Under the pieces are notes generated by a model, which was given only the letters and a program-made list of their open reading frames with translations, was not told the DNA's origin and searched no databases. Positions 1 through 5,501 of a stretch of 8,885 bases of DNA are shown one piece after another; positions within the stretch are counted from its first letter, which is position 1, and each line of letters begins with the position of its first letter. The translations under genes were made by a program, and so were the position numbers. This DNA comes from Candidatus Moraniibacteriota bacterium (lineage in GTDB: Bacteria; Patescibacteriota; Minisyncoccia; Moranbacterales; DUUL01): NCBI GenBank assembly GCA_018399935.1, contig JAGYNP010000067.1, positions 1-8,885 of the forward strand, written 5' to 3'.

Positions 1-95
1 AATTCAAGGAATAATTGTGGTATGAGTGTTTATATTTATCTCTTTTATTTATTTAAAATTTTCTTTCTACTTTCAAGCTTTTTAACTAATTTTGT

Positions 96-124
96 TTGAC
101 ACTAGTTCATCTAAGTGCTAAAAT
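96..124 (+). promoter_or_regulatory. Sigma70-type promoter of groES with overlapping CIRCE-like inverted repeat
   Basis: A perfect -35 box TTGACA (96-101) is followed by a 17-nt spacer and the -10 box TAAAAT (119-124), putting transcription start near 131 and leaving a leader of about 30 nt before groES. The promoter is overlapped by an imperfect inverted repeat: TTGACACT (96-103) against AGTGCTAA (114-121). The right arm matches the half-site of CIRCE, the HrcA heat-shock operator (TTAGCACTC-N9-GAGTGCTAA). The left arm differs at two positions and the spacing is one base short. The promoter is well supported; HrcA control is an inference from arm similarity and from the downstream chaperonin gene. 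Confidence 0.6.
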
Positions 125-162
125 TTTCTAGTGGTAGGGACTATAATTATTAATATAAAAAA

Positions 163-438
163 ATGAAAAAAATAATACCTTTGGGAAAAAATGTTTTAGT
201 TAAATTAGCCGAAGAAGAAAAAATGACTAAGAGTGGAATTATTCTTCCAGGAAGAAATGAAAGTGAAAAATCTCAACAAGGGGAAGTTATTTCGGTTGGA
301 GAAAGCAAAGAAATTTACTCTAAAATAAAACCTGGAATAAAAATTATTTTTGAAAAATATGAAGGTTCACAGATAGAATTAGAAGAAGAAAAATTTTTAA
401 TTATAAAAAGTAAGAATATTTTAGCAATTTTAGAATAA
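163..438 (+). CDS. groES: Co-chaperonin GroES
   Basis: The 91-residue product matches the length and layout of bacterial GroES (Cpn10), the heptameric lid that closes the GroEL folding chamber in the cytosol. The N-terminal PLGKNVLVK (residues 6-14) corresponds to the family's PLxDRVLVK strand. It is followed by the mobile-loop region EEEKMTKSGIILPG (17-30) with the IILP hydrophobic hook that binds GroEL, and by GEVISVG (40-46). The C-terminus ends in a strand resembling the usual D-I-L-A-I-I/L ending. The ATG at 163 is chosen because the family alignment starts there; no Shine-Dalgarno is visible, only an AT-rich leader. groEL does not follow: a strong terminator lies 21 nt after the stop, so groES is a single-gene unit here. 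Family assignment is confident. Confidence 0.93.
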   Translation: MKKIIPLGKNVLVKLAEEEKMTKSGIILPGRNESEKSQQGEVISVGESKEIYSKIKPGIKIIFEKYEGSQIELEEEKFLIIKSKNILAILE

Positions 439-458
439 AATTAATTTGAATTAGCTTT

Positions 459-498
459 TAATTAAAAAACTACTCGACATAGAGTAGTTTTTTAATTA
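459..498. terminator. Bidirectional intrinsic terminator after groES
   Basis: A 17-bp perfect hairpin, arms 459-475 and 482-498, encloses the 6-nt loop GACATA. The ACTACTC/GAGTAGT core is flanked by an A-tract on the left and a T-tract (488-493) on the right, so it can terminate on either strand. On the plus strand it ends groES. On the minus strand it is the first strong terminator met by transcripts from the PEGA gene or from the structured element at 640-785. Confidence 0.85.
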
Positions 499-502
499 TT
501 GA

Positions 503-577
503 TTTAAGTCCTTGAAGATTTATAAAGGGTTTAAGTCAGGAGCCGTTGAACTCATGCGAGCGTTGAATATGCGAAGA
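503..577. repeat. Paired short direct repeats downstream of groES
   Basis: Two repeat pairs are visible. TTTAAGTC occurs at 503-510 and 530-537. A 16-17 nt unit starting CGTTGAA and containing ATGCGA occurs in tandem at 544-560 and 561-576. The core CGTTGA is complementary to TCAACG near 686-691 in the GC-rich block downstream, so the copies could pair with it in an RNA. No coding potential beyond a 13-codon ORF is seen. Function is unknown. Confidence 0.4.
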
Positions 578-587
578 TTTTTCTTTT

Positions 588-627
588 TTAAATGACCATT
601 TAAATGTACATTTAAATGGTCATTTAA
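588..627. repeat. 40-bp perfect palindrome made of 12-bp units
   Basis: Positions 588-627 form an uninterrupted perfect palindrome centred between 607 and 608. It is built from two tandem copies of the self-complementary decamer CATTTAAATG joined by TA, with outer arms TTAAATGAC and GTCATTTAA. It can therefore also be read as diverged tandem 12-bp units. Because there is no loop sequence it could form a hairpin or cruciform. A run of T precedes it on the plus strand, and on the minus strand A residues follow it, so it does not look like a normal intrinsic terminator in either direction. Confidence 0.85.
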
Positions 628-639
628 TTTAGATTAATT

Positions 640-785
640 CTGGAAAAGCCAATCCCGTTTTCAAAGTACGATCGCGGAGATCCATCAACGTTCACTAACA
701 ACAAAACAGGCCCCAGTTAGATAGTGTCCCAAGCTTCATTTGGAACAATCTAACGGGGCTGGCCAAAGTCAGACCTTGGGAACTA
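640..785. ncRNA. Candidate structured RNA or repeat element, strand uncertain
   Basis: This block is markedly richer in G+C than its surroundings and holds no gene. Its core is a long imperfect hairpin (710-759): GCCCC-(bulged A)-GTTAGAT at 710-722 pairs with ATCTAAC-GGGGC at 748-759, and an inner extension pairs TGT with ACA and CCAA with TTGG around a 7-nt loop. The loop-side TCCCAAG (727-733) is also fully complementary to CTTGGGA (775-781), giving a pseudoknot or an alternative fold. Smaller hairpins lie upstream: GATC/GATC at 670-682 and GAAAA/TTTTC at 643-662. A minus-strand transcript could start from a weak promoter in the end of the PEGA gene (about 811-840) and stop at 459-498. It lacks the signature sequences of tmRNA, RNase P RNA and SRP RNA that I would expect to recognise. 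Confidence 0.45.
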
Positions 786-810
786 GTTAATTTTTGTTGA
801 TTAATAATTT

Positions 811-840
811 TTTATAATCCTAAAAATCCTGAATTATCAA
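811..840 (-). promoter_or_regulatory. Possible minus-strand promoter reading into the structured element
   Basis: On the minus strand TTGATA (835-840) and TATAAA (811-816) are separated by 18 nt, or by 17 nt if TTATAA (812-817) is used. The pair overlaps the last codons of the PEGA gene and would start an RNA near 804 that runs through the GC-rich hairpin to the terminator at 459-498, about 345 nt. In DNA this AT-rich such pairs arise by chance, so support is weak. Confidence 0.25.
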
Positions 841-2287
841 TTAAAATTAAACTGTAAAGTTTATTGTCGTCTAAAAAATAAGCAGTCTGATTGTTTTTGT
901 TATAAATAAGATTTTCTTCTTCTATAGAGTTTTTGGAAACTAGAAGATTTGAGATGTTGGTTTTATTTCTAGGGTCAATTTCGAAGGAACGGACATCTTT
1001 ATCGGTTGATAAAATTATATTTTCATAATTATCCATCCATTGAATATTTTTAATAATTTTGGAAGAACGAGTGATAGTGATTTTATCTCCAAAAAGTCTT
1101 TTGGGTTGAACTTCCCAATTTCTCAACATATAATACCAAACTTCATGATTGTTCCAACAAAGCAATTTTTTACCATCATTTGAAAATTGTATTCCAGAAA
1201 TTTTTTCATTGGGTTTTAAAAAAGTTATAATATTCTTCTTAGAATCACGGTTATAAATAAGTGTTTTATTAGGACTATTTAAAACAATTCGGTCTTCGTC
1301 GTAAGTGGTTATGTCGATGAATTTTTGTTCTTTATCTAAAATAAAAGGTTCAGTTGTTATCTGCTTTTTGTCTTTTAAGTTGTTTTGTTTGATTTTCCAA
1401 ACTAAATTATTTGGTAATTGTGAATAATATAAATTATAATCAGAAAAATCGAAGCCACTAACTTTTTTTTCAATTAATTCAGTAGTTTCTTTTTTGTAAT
1501 CAAAGGAAAAAAGATTGCCATTTTTAGTTAAAATAGTCATAATATCTTTTTCGTCAAACATCCAACGAGTTTTGATAATTGAATCTTTTGGAAATAAATT
1601 CTTTAAAGAAATAAATTCTTTAGGGTTTTTATTTTCAGTGTCTATAACTAGAAATTCTCGTTGATTTTTTTTGTCATCAACAGGTAAAATAAATTTTTTA
1701 TTGTTAGAATTCCATTCAATGTTTAAACCTTCTTCTTTGTCGACAAAATTATATTTTTCAGTCTCAAAAATTAATTCATTTTTATTTCTTTTTTTGTCTA
1801 AAAAATAAATTTTATTAAGAGATTCTTCTTGAGTAAAGAATATTAATTGATCATTTTTGTCTGGAAATAAGAAAATTTGCTTAACTTTGCCAGGCAAATT
1901 TACAGTTTCCAATTCCTGAAATTCTTCTTTAGGAAACAATAAAATATTCCAAAATTCAGTGGATATTCCAGAATGTACCTGTATTTCTTTTTCCCAAGAA
2001 GTATAACCAGGTTTAGAACAAGTTAGTTTATATTTTCCAGGTTTAACTCCATTTATAGTATAAGAACCATTAATTAAATTGAAGTTTTTATCGTTTTGTT
2101 TTTCTTCATTGAGAAAAACATTAATATCTCTAGGCCAACTTTTGATAGTAATTGAACCACTATGTATAAAGATATTATTTTCTAAATTAAAACGATATCC
2201 TTGAGCAAATAAAACTACGGTAGGTGCCACTAGCACAAATAAAAAAATAAAAAAAAGAGCAAATAATCTTCTTTGAGTTTGATTCAT
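812..2287 (-). CDS. Membrane-anchored PEGA-domain protein with propeller-like C-terminal region
   Basis: The 491-residue product starts with a basic tip (NQTQRR) and one hydrophobic helix (about 9-29), an uncleaved anchor or signal peptide that would place the rest outside the cytoplasm. Residues about 44-116 match the PEGA domain: SITIKSWPRDINVFLN, an INGVKPGKYKL turn carrying the PG of the family name, and KPGYTSWEKEIQVHSG. Residues 120-491 consist of repeated beta-strand blocks resembling TolB/WD40-type propeller blades, for example IQFSNDGKKLLCWNNHEVWYY near 370-390. PEGA domains are surface modules of unknown ligand; carbohydrate or envelope binding is plausible but not shown here. A minus-strand promoter (2324-2352) precedes it and no Shine-Dalgarno is seen at the ATG. 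No enzyme motif is visible. The PEGA call is good; the propeller call is moderate. Confidence 0.75.
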   Translation of the reverse strand: MNQTQRRLFALFFIFLFVLVAPTVVLFAQGYRFNLENNIFIHSGSITIKSWPRDINVFLNEEKQNDKNFNLINGSYTINGVKPGKYKLTCSKPGYTSWEKEIQVHSGISTEFWNILLFPKEEFQELETVNLPGKVKQIFLFPDKNDQLIFFTQEESLNKIYFLDKKRNKNELIFETEKYNFVDKEEGLNIEWNSNNKKFILPVDDKKNQREFLVIDTENKNPKEFISLKNLFPKDSIIKTRWMFDEKDIMTILTKNGNLFSFDYKKETTELIEKKVSGFDFSDYNLYYSQLPNNLVWKIKQNNLKDKKQITTEPFILDKEQKFIDITTYDEDRIVLNSPNKTLIYNRDSKKNIITFLKPNEKISGIQFSNDGKKLLCWNNHEVWYYMLRNWEVQPKRLFGDKITITRSSKIIKNIQWMDNYENIILSTDKDVRSFEIDPRNKTNISNLLVSKNSIEEENLIYNKNNQTAYFLDDNKLYSLILIDNSGFLGL

Positions 2288-2323
2288 TTTTAAATCTTAT
2301 TTATAATACTTAAATACGATTAT

Positions 2324-2352
2324 ATAATACTATAAAATAGTAAATTAGTCAA
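2324..2352 (-). promoter_or_regulatory. Promoter for the PEGA-domain gene
   Basis: Reading the minus strand, TTGACT (2347-2352) and TATTAT (2324-2329) are separated by exactly 17 nt, each one mismatch from the sigma70 consensus. A second box, TATAAT (2319-2324), lies just downstream but with a poor 22-nt spacing. The start of the PEGA gene is about 30 nt further on. Confidence 0.5.
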
Positions 2353-2662
2353 AGAAGGTAGGTTAGAAAGTCTATAAAGTTCATAAAATAAAAATAGCTT
2401 TATTGGGGAATTCGGAAATCTTTTAGTTTTATGTTTTACTTTAACCAGAATGATGGATTAGGAGATCTTTAAATACAAAATACTAAATCTATCTATTAGC
2501 TTAATTCACAAATTTTAAATTTAAGTTTAGAAAATTTGAATTTGTTTGGAATTTAGAACCTGAAACTTAGAATTTTTAAAGTTTCAATTTTTTTTTGAGA
2601 TTTAAGCTGAATCTCTAGGGTTGGCTATTTGTTGTTTCTTAGCTTTTTTTGTCTGTTTTCTA
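2353..2662. other. Intergenic region between divergent genes, no CDS seen
   Basis: This spacer separates the divergent PEGA gene and secD. No ORF of meaningful length is found in it. From about 2500 to 2580 it consists of degenerate low-complexity units based on AAATTT, GAATTT and TTTAG, a common look for decayed AT-rich intergenic repeats. It contains the orphan terminator-like hairpin at 2561-2596, directly followed by a small GAGATT/AATCTC hairpin (about 2597-2615). Beyond these it shows nothing I can name. Confidence 0.5.
2561..2596 (+). terminator. Orphan intrinsic-terminator-like hairpin upstream of secD
   Basis: TGAAACTT (2561-2568) pairs perfectly with AAGTTTCA (2579-2586) around a 10-nt loop, followed by nine consecutive T (2588-2596). 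This is a textbook layout for a plus-strand terminator, but no plus-strand gene lies upstream; the nearest plus-strand stop is groES, over 2 kb away. It may end a short plus-strand or antisense RNA, or block read-through into secD. Confidence 0.45.
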
Positions 2663-2690
2663 TTGTAATTTGATTTTTTTTTGTTAAAAT
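2663..2690 (+). promoter_or_regulatory. Extended -10 promoter of secD, predicting a leaderless mRNA
   Basis: TTGTAA (2663-2668), a 16-nt spacer and TAAAAT (2685-2690) form the promoter, strengthened by a TG two bases before the -10 box (2682-2683). The secD ATG begins at 2697, six nucleotides after the -10 box, which is where transcription is expected to start. The mRNA would therefore begin at or beside its start codon, which fits the absence of any Shine-Dalgarno. Confidence 0.5.
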
Positions 2691-2696
2691 CATAAT

Positions 2697-4385
2697 ATGA
2701 ATTTAAAAAATAAACGAAGAGTAAAAATTATTTTAATTATTATTTTGATAATTTCAGCCGCTTTAATTTCTAATCCCAAAAAAACGGGAGTTGTTTGGCT
2801 TGATCAAATTACTGAAAAATTTCAATTTAATTTGGGACTAGATCTTCAAGGAGGGGTCCATCTTTTATATGAAGCTGATATGAGCAAAGTGGAAACAGCT
2901 AATGCTAAAAATGCACTAGAGGGGATTCAGGATGTGATTAAAAAAAGAATTGATGCTTATGGTGTAGCGGAGCCAGTTGTGCAGACTTCTCAAGTTGGAA
3001 ATTCTCATAGGTTAATTGTTGAATTGCCAGGTGTTAGTGATGCTGAAGATGCTAAGAATTTAATTAATAAAACTCCTCTACTGGAGTTTAAAGAGCAAGA
3101 TACTGAGGCGGTTTTAACAGAAGAAGAAAAAGAATTTATATCTAATCAAAAAAAGACTCAAGAGGAAAAAGCTCAAGAAATTTTAGAAAAAGCTTTAAGT
3201 GGGGAAGACTTTTCCCAATTAGCCAAAGATAATTCAGAAGACAGTAGTAATTCAGAAGAAGGAGGAGATTTGGGATTTTTCAAAAAAGATGACATGGTAG
3301 AAGCTTTTTCGGAAGTGGCCTTTAGTGATGGTTTAGAAAACGGGGAGGTTTATCCTGAATTAGTTAAAACTGATTTTGGTTTGCATATAATCAAAAAAAC
3401 AGATGAAAAGGAAAAGGATGGCGAAAAAATGATTAAAGCCTCTCATATTTTGTTATCAGTTTTGGATGAGGAAGCTTTGTTGGCTCAAAAACAGCAATCT
3501 TTTAAGGAAACTGGTTTAACTGGTCAACAACTAGAAAAGTCTCAATTAAACTTTAATCAACAAACAAACCAAGCTGAAGTGGCCTTGATTTTCAATGAAG
3601 AGGGAAAAGATCTTTTTAAAGAGATAACTGAACGAAATCAAGAAAAACCAGTGGCTATATATCTGGATGGTAGTATTATTAGTGCTCCGACAGTTCAATC
3701 TGTCATTAGGAATGGGGAAGCGGTTATTAATGGTGATTTCAGTATTCAAGAAGCCAAGGATTTAGCTCAAAGATTAAATGCTGGAGCTTTGCCTGTTCCG
3801 ATTGAATTAATTGGTCAACAGAGTATTGGTCCAACTTTGGGTAAGATTTCTTTAGAAGAAAGTTTGAAAGCTGGTTTGATTGGTCTAAGTATGGTTGGTA
3901 TTTTTATGATTTTATATTATAGAATTCTTGGATTAGTGGCTGTTTTTGTTTTGATTTTTTACACAGCTTTAATGGTTTCAATTTTTAAGTTATCGTCAGT
4001 GACTCCTTTCTCAATAACCTTGACTCTCTCTGGAATTGCGGGCTATATTCTTTCGATTGGAATGGCCGTTGATGCTAATATTTTGATTTTTGAAAGAATT
4101 AAAGAAGAAGTTAAGAATGGAAAAAGTTTAAGAGTTTCGGTTGATGAAGGTTTTAAGCGAGCTTGGCCATCAATTAGAGATGGCAATCTTTCAACTATTA
4201 TTACTGCTTTGATTTTAATGACTTTGGGGGCTGGATTTATTAAAGGTTTTGCGTTAACATTGATAATAGGTATATTGGTTTCAATATTTACGGCTATTGT
4301 TGTTACTAATATAATTTTAAGGGTTATTTTAATTGAAAGATTTGAAAAATATAAAAGTTTTTTTGTAGCAGGAATAAAAAAATAA
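2697..4385 (+). CDS. secD: Protein translocase subunit SecD with inserted parvulin (PpiC-like) module
   Basis: SecD works with SecF at the Sec translocon, using ion flow to pull exported proteins across the membrane. Seen here: a first membrane helix (about 7-27); the LGLDLQGGVHLLYEAD block (46-61); P1-domain motifs VELPGVSDAEDAKNLI (108-123) and ISAPTVQSVI (328-337); then five helices between about 392 and 545. One of these carries the RND-family GMAVDANILIFERIKEE motif (455-471) with the conserved Asp459. Between LLEFKEQ (128-134) and TGLTGQQL (272-279) lies an insert of roughly 135 residues. Residues 155-234 match parvulin-type prolyl isomerases (GEDFSQLAKDNSED, GGDLGFF, FGLHIIK), and the normally N-terminal KASHILLS strand follows at 247-254. 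The remaining SecD parts are complete. The ATG at 2697 has no Shine-Dalgarno. secF is not adjacent. SecD identity is very secure; isomerase activity is inferred. Confidence 0.95.
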   Translation: MNLKNKRRVKIILIIILIISAALISNPKKTGVVWLDQITEKFQFNLGLDLQGGVHLLYEADMSKVETANAKNALEGIQDVIKKRIDAYGVAEPVVQTSQVGNSHRLIVELPGVSDAEDAKNLINKTPLLEFKEQDTEAVLTEEEKEFISNQKKTQEEKAQEILEKALSGEDFSQLAKDNSEDSSNSEEGGDLGFFKKDDMVEAFSEVAFSDGLENGEVYPELVKTDFGLHIIKKTDEKEKDGEKMIKASHILLSVLDEEALLAQKQQSFKETGLTGQQLEKSQLNFNQQTNQAEVALIFNEEGKDLFKEITERNQEKPVAIYLDGSIISAPTVQSVIRNGEAVINGDFSIQEAKDLAQRLNAGALPVPIELIGQQSIGPTLGKISLEESLKAGLIGLSMVGIFMILYYRILGLVAVFVLIFYTALMVSIFKLSSVTPFSITLTLSGIAGYILSIGMAVDANILIFERIKEEVKNGKSLRVSVDEGFKRAWPSIRDGNLSTIITALILMTLGAGFIKGFALTLIIGILVSIFTAIVVTNIILRVILIERFEKYKSFFVAGIKK

Positions 4386-4445
4386 AAATAAATAGAATTT
4401 ATTGGCAAAATATTTTTGAAATTAAATTCTTAAAAAAAAATGGAA

Positions 4446-4454
4446 AAGGAGGTG
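4446..4454 (+). promoter_or_regulatory. Exceptionally strong Shine-Dalgarno for the small membrane protein gene
   Basis: AAGGAGGTG pairs at all nine positions with the 16S anti-Shine-Dalgarno and lies 7-9 nt before the ATG at 4462, which fixes that start. It is the only obvious ribosome binding site in the window. An 8-bp inverted repeat, AGAATTTA (4394-4401) and TAAATTCT (4423-4430), sits just upstream in the gap after secD. Confidence 0.8.
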
Positions 4455-4461
4455 TTTTTAA

Positions 4462-4683
4462 ATGGTTAGTTTTCATAAAATTTTAGCAGATGGTTTTTTT
4501 GTGATGGCGGCTTTGGCTATTTTTGCAGCGGCTATTGGTTGGAAGATTGGTGATGTTTGGTTGGCTTCAAGTCAATGGTTAATGGTGGGTATTTTTTTGC
4601 TTTTAGTGGCAATTTATACTAAACTTAGTGCTAAAGAAGACGAAGAAATAATTAAAAAATACAAATCTAGTAAAAAGAAATAA
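4462..4683 (+). CDS. Small two-helix membrane protein of unknown function
   Basis: The 73-residue product has two predicted membrane helices (about 9-28 and 36-54) and a highly charged tail of Lys and Glu from 55 onward that ends in KYKSSKKK, probably cytosolic. I do not recognise a family or a catalytic motif. It is very likely real: it has the best ribosome binding site in the window, and its TAA shares its last base with the ATG of the phosphatase gene (TAATG), so the two are probably translationally coupled. It lies 76 nt after secD, where secF would be expected, but it is far too short and has no SecF motifs. A helper role in the envelope gene cluster is conceivable but unsupported. Confidence 0.75.
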   Translation: MVSFHKILADGFFVMAALAIFAAAIGWKIGDVWLASSQWLMVGIFLLLVAIYTKLSAKEDEEIIKKYKSSKKK

Positions 4684-5372
4684 TGAAAAAAAAGAAGTTA
4701 GCTATTTTTGATATTGATGGAACAATTTTTCGTAAGAATTTAATGTTTGAGCTTTTGTCTGAGTTGGTCTTTGCAGGTGTTTTTAGAAAAACAACTAAAA
4801 AGGAAATAACTAAAATGTACGAAGACTGGGTTCACAAGAGAATTAGTTACGAGAAACATCGGGATAAAATGATTAAATTGTATCATCAAAATATAATAGG
4901 TTGTAAAGAGATTGATATTAAAAAAATAGCCAAAAAGGTTGTTGGTTTGAATGTTGAAAGGGTATATATGTTTACTAAAGATTTGATTGCCGATCTTAAG
5001 AAAAAAGAATATTATCTGGTAATTATTTCTGGTTCTCCAATTGAAGCAGTTAGTGCTTATGCAGATAGTTTGGATTTTGATGATTTTTATGGGAGTGTTT
5101 ATGAACTGGATGAAAATAATTATTATACAGGAAGGGAAATTTATTTGCCAGTTTGGAATAAGGGTCAAGTTGTTGAAAATTTTATTGAAAAATATGATTT
5201 ATCCTTAAAAGATTCAGTTGGAGTTGGTGATACTGATTCAGATGCTAATTTTTTAAAATTAGTTGAAAAACCAATTGCTTTTAATCCTAATAAGGAACTA
5301 AAAGAATTAGCAGAAAAGAAAGGGTGGAGGATAGTTGTTGAAAGAAAAGATGTGATTTATAAGATTAATTAA
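4683..5372 (+). CDS. HAD superfamily phosphatase, subfamily IB (SerB-like)
   Basis: The 229-residue product carries all four HAD motifs. Motif I is FDIDGT (9-14), with the nucleophile Asp10 and general acid Asp12. Motif II is ISGSP (115-119) with Ser116. Lys160 fits motif III. Motif IV is GVGDTDSDANFL (180-191), with Asp183 and Asp187 for Mg2+ binding. A mainly helical stretch at about 18-90 fits a C1-type cap, which with the DxDGT and GDxxSD patterns suggests HAD-IB, the group of phosphoserine phosphatase and related small-molecule phosphatases. The substrate cannot be read from the sequence. The neighbouring polyprenyl-phosphate and VanZ genes suggest a lipid- or sugar-phosphate as readily as phosphoserine. 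The start overlaps the previous stop by one base. No signal peptide is seen, so it is cytosolic. Confidence 0.85.
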   Translation: MKKKKLAIFDIDGTIFRKNLMFELLSELVFAGVFRKTTKKEITKMYEDWVHKRISYEKHRDKMIKLYHQNIIGCKEIDIKKIAKKVVGLNVERVYMFTKDLIADLKKKEYYLVIISGSPIEAVSAYADSLDFDDFYGSVYELDENNYYTGREIYLPVWNKGQVVENFIEKYDLSLKDSVGVGDTDSDANFLKLVEKPIAFNPNKELKELAEKKGWRIVVERKDVIYKIN

Positions 5373-5384
5373 TTTTTTGATTTA

Positions 5385-5501
5385 ATGAATAGTTTTTTTG
5401 AGTTTTTTATTGGTAGAATGCTTTGGTTATGGATGCCATTGTATTCTTTGTATAAGATAATTAAGGATATATTAGAGCTTGATCTTAAAATAGATGAATA
5501 A
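5385..5501 (+). CDS. Putative 38-residue membrane microprotein
   Basis: An ATG at 5385, 12 nt after the phosphatase stop, opens a 38-codon frame ending at 5501. The product starts MNSFFEFFIGRMLWLWMPLY, an aromatic-rich hydrophobic segment, and ends in a charged helix (KDILELDLKIDE), giving the look of a single-pass or peripheral membrane peptide. Its last 8 nt overlap the start of the VanZ-like gene (ATGAATAA), the coupling arrangement used elsewhere in this run. It fills a gap that would otherwise be the only one over 100 nt in the cluster downstream of the phosphatase. No family is recognised and there is no Shine-Dalgarno. It is supported by spacing, overlap and composition, not by homology. 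Confidence 0.5.
   Translation: MNSFFEFFIGRMLWLWMPLYSLYKIIKDILELDLKIDE

Noticed and set aside
1..99. Open frame from the window edge to a TGA at 97-99, possibly the tail of an upstream gene.
   Set aside because: The 32 residues are low-complexity and hydrophobic in AT-rich DNA, and the stop falls inside the groES -35 box. There is too little sequence to support a gene.
520..716. Minus-strand open frame of about 65 codons across the palindrome and part of the GC-rich block.
   Set aside because: It has no ATG until near its end, depends on repeat sequence for much of its length, and overlaps the structured element. A second short frame (about 18 codons) overlaps it. Treated as non-coding unless homologues show coding constraint.
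716..754. Integron attC site: GTTAGAT and ATCTAAC fit the GTTRRRY and RYYYAAC core sites.
   Set aside because: The order is reversed: attC runs RYYYAAC first and GTTRRRY last, whereas here GTTAGAT comes first. No cassette or integrase is seen.
499..811. CRISPR array or tRNA gene in the repeat-rich spacer.
   Set aside because: Repeats are too few and irregular for CRISPR, and no cloverleaf or T-arm sequence is present.
3546..3749. Minus-strand ORF inside secD.
   Set aside because: It lies wholly within the well-supported secD frame and has no family features; it is a shadow frame.
4043..4408. Minus-strand ORF over the 3' end of secD.
   Set aside because: It is antisense to conserved SecD membrane motifs and its composition reflects the complement of those codons.
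4440..4469. ATG at 4440 as an alternative start for the small membrane protein.
   Set aside because: That frame stops after nine codons and differs from the real frame; the strong Shine-Dalgarno points to 4462.
4740..5168. Minus-strand ORF inside the HAD phosphatase gene.
   Set aside because: It is antisense to a frame with all HAD motifs and has no recognisable motif of its own.
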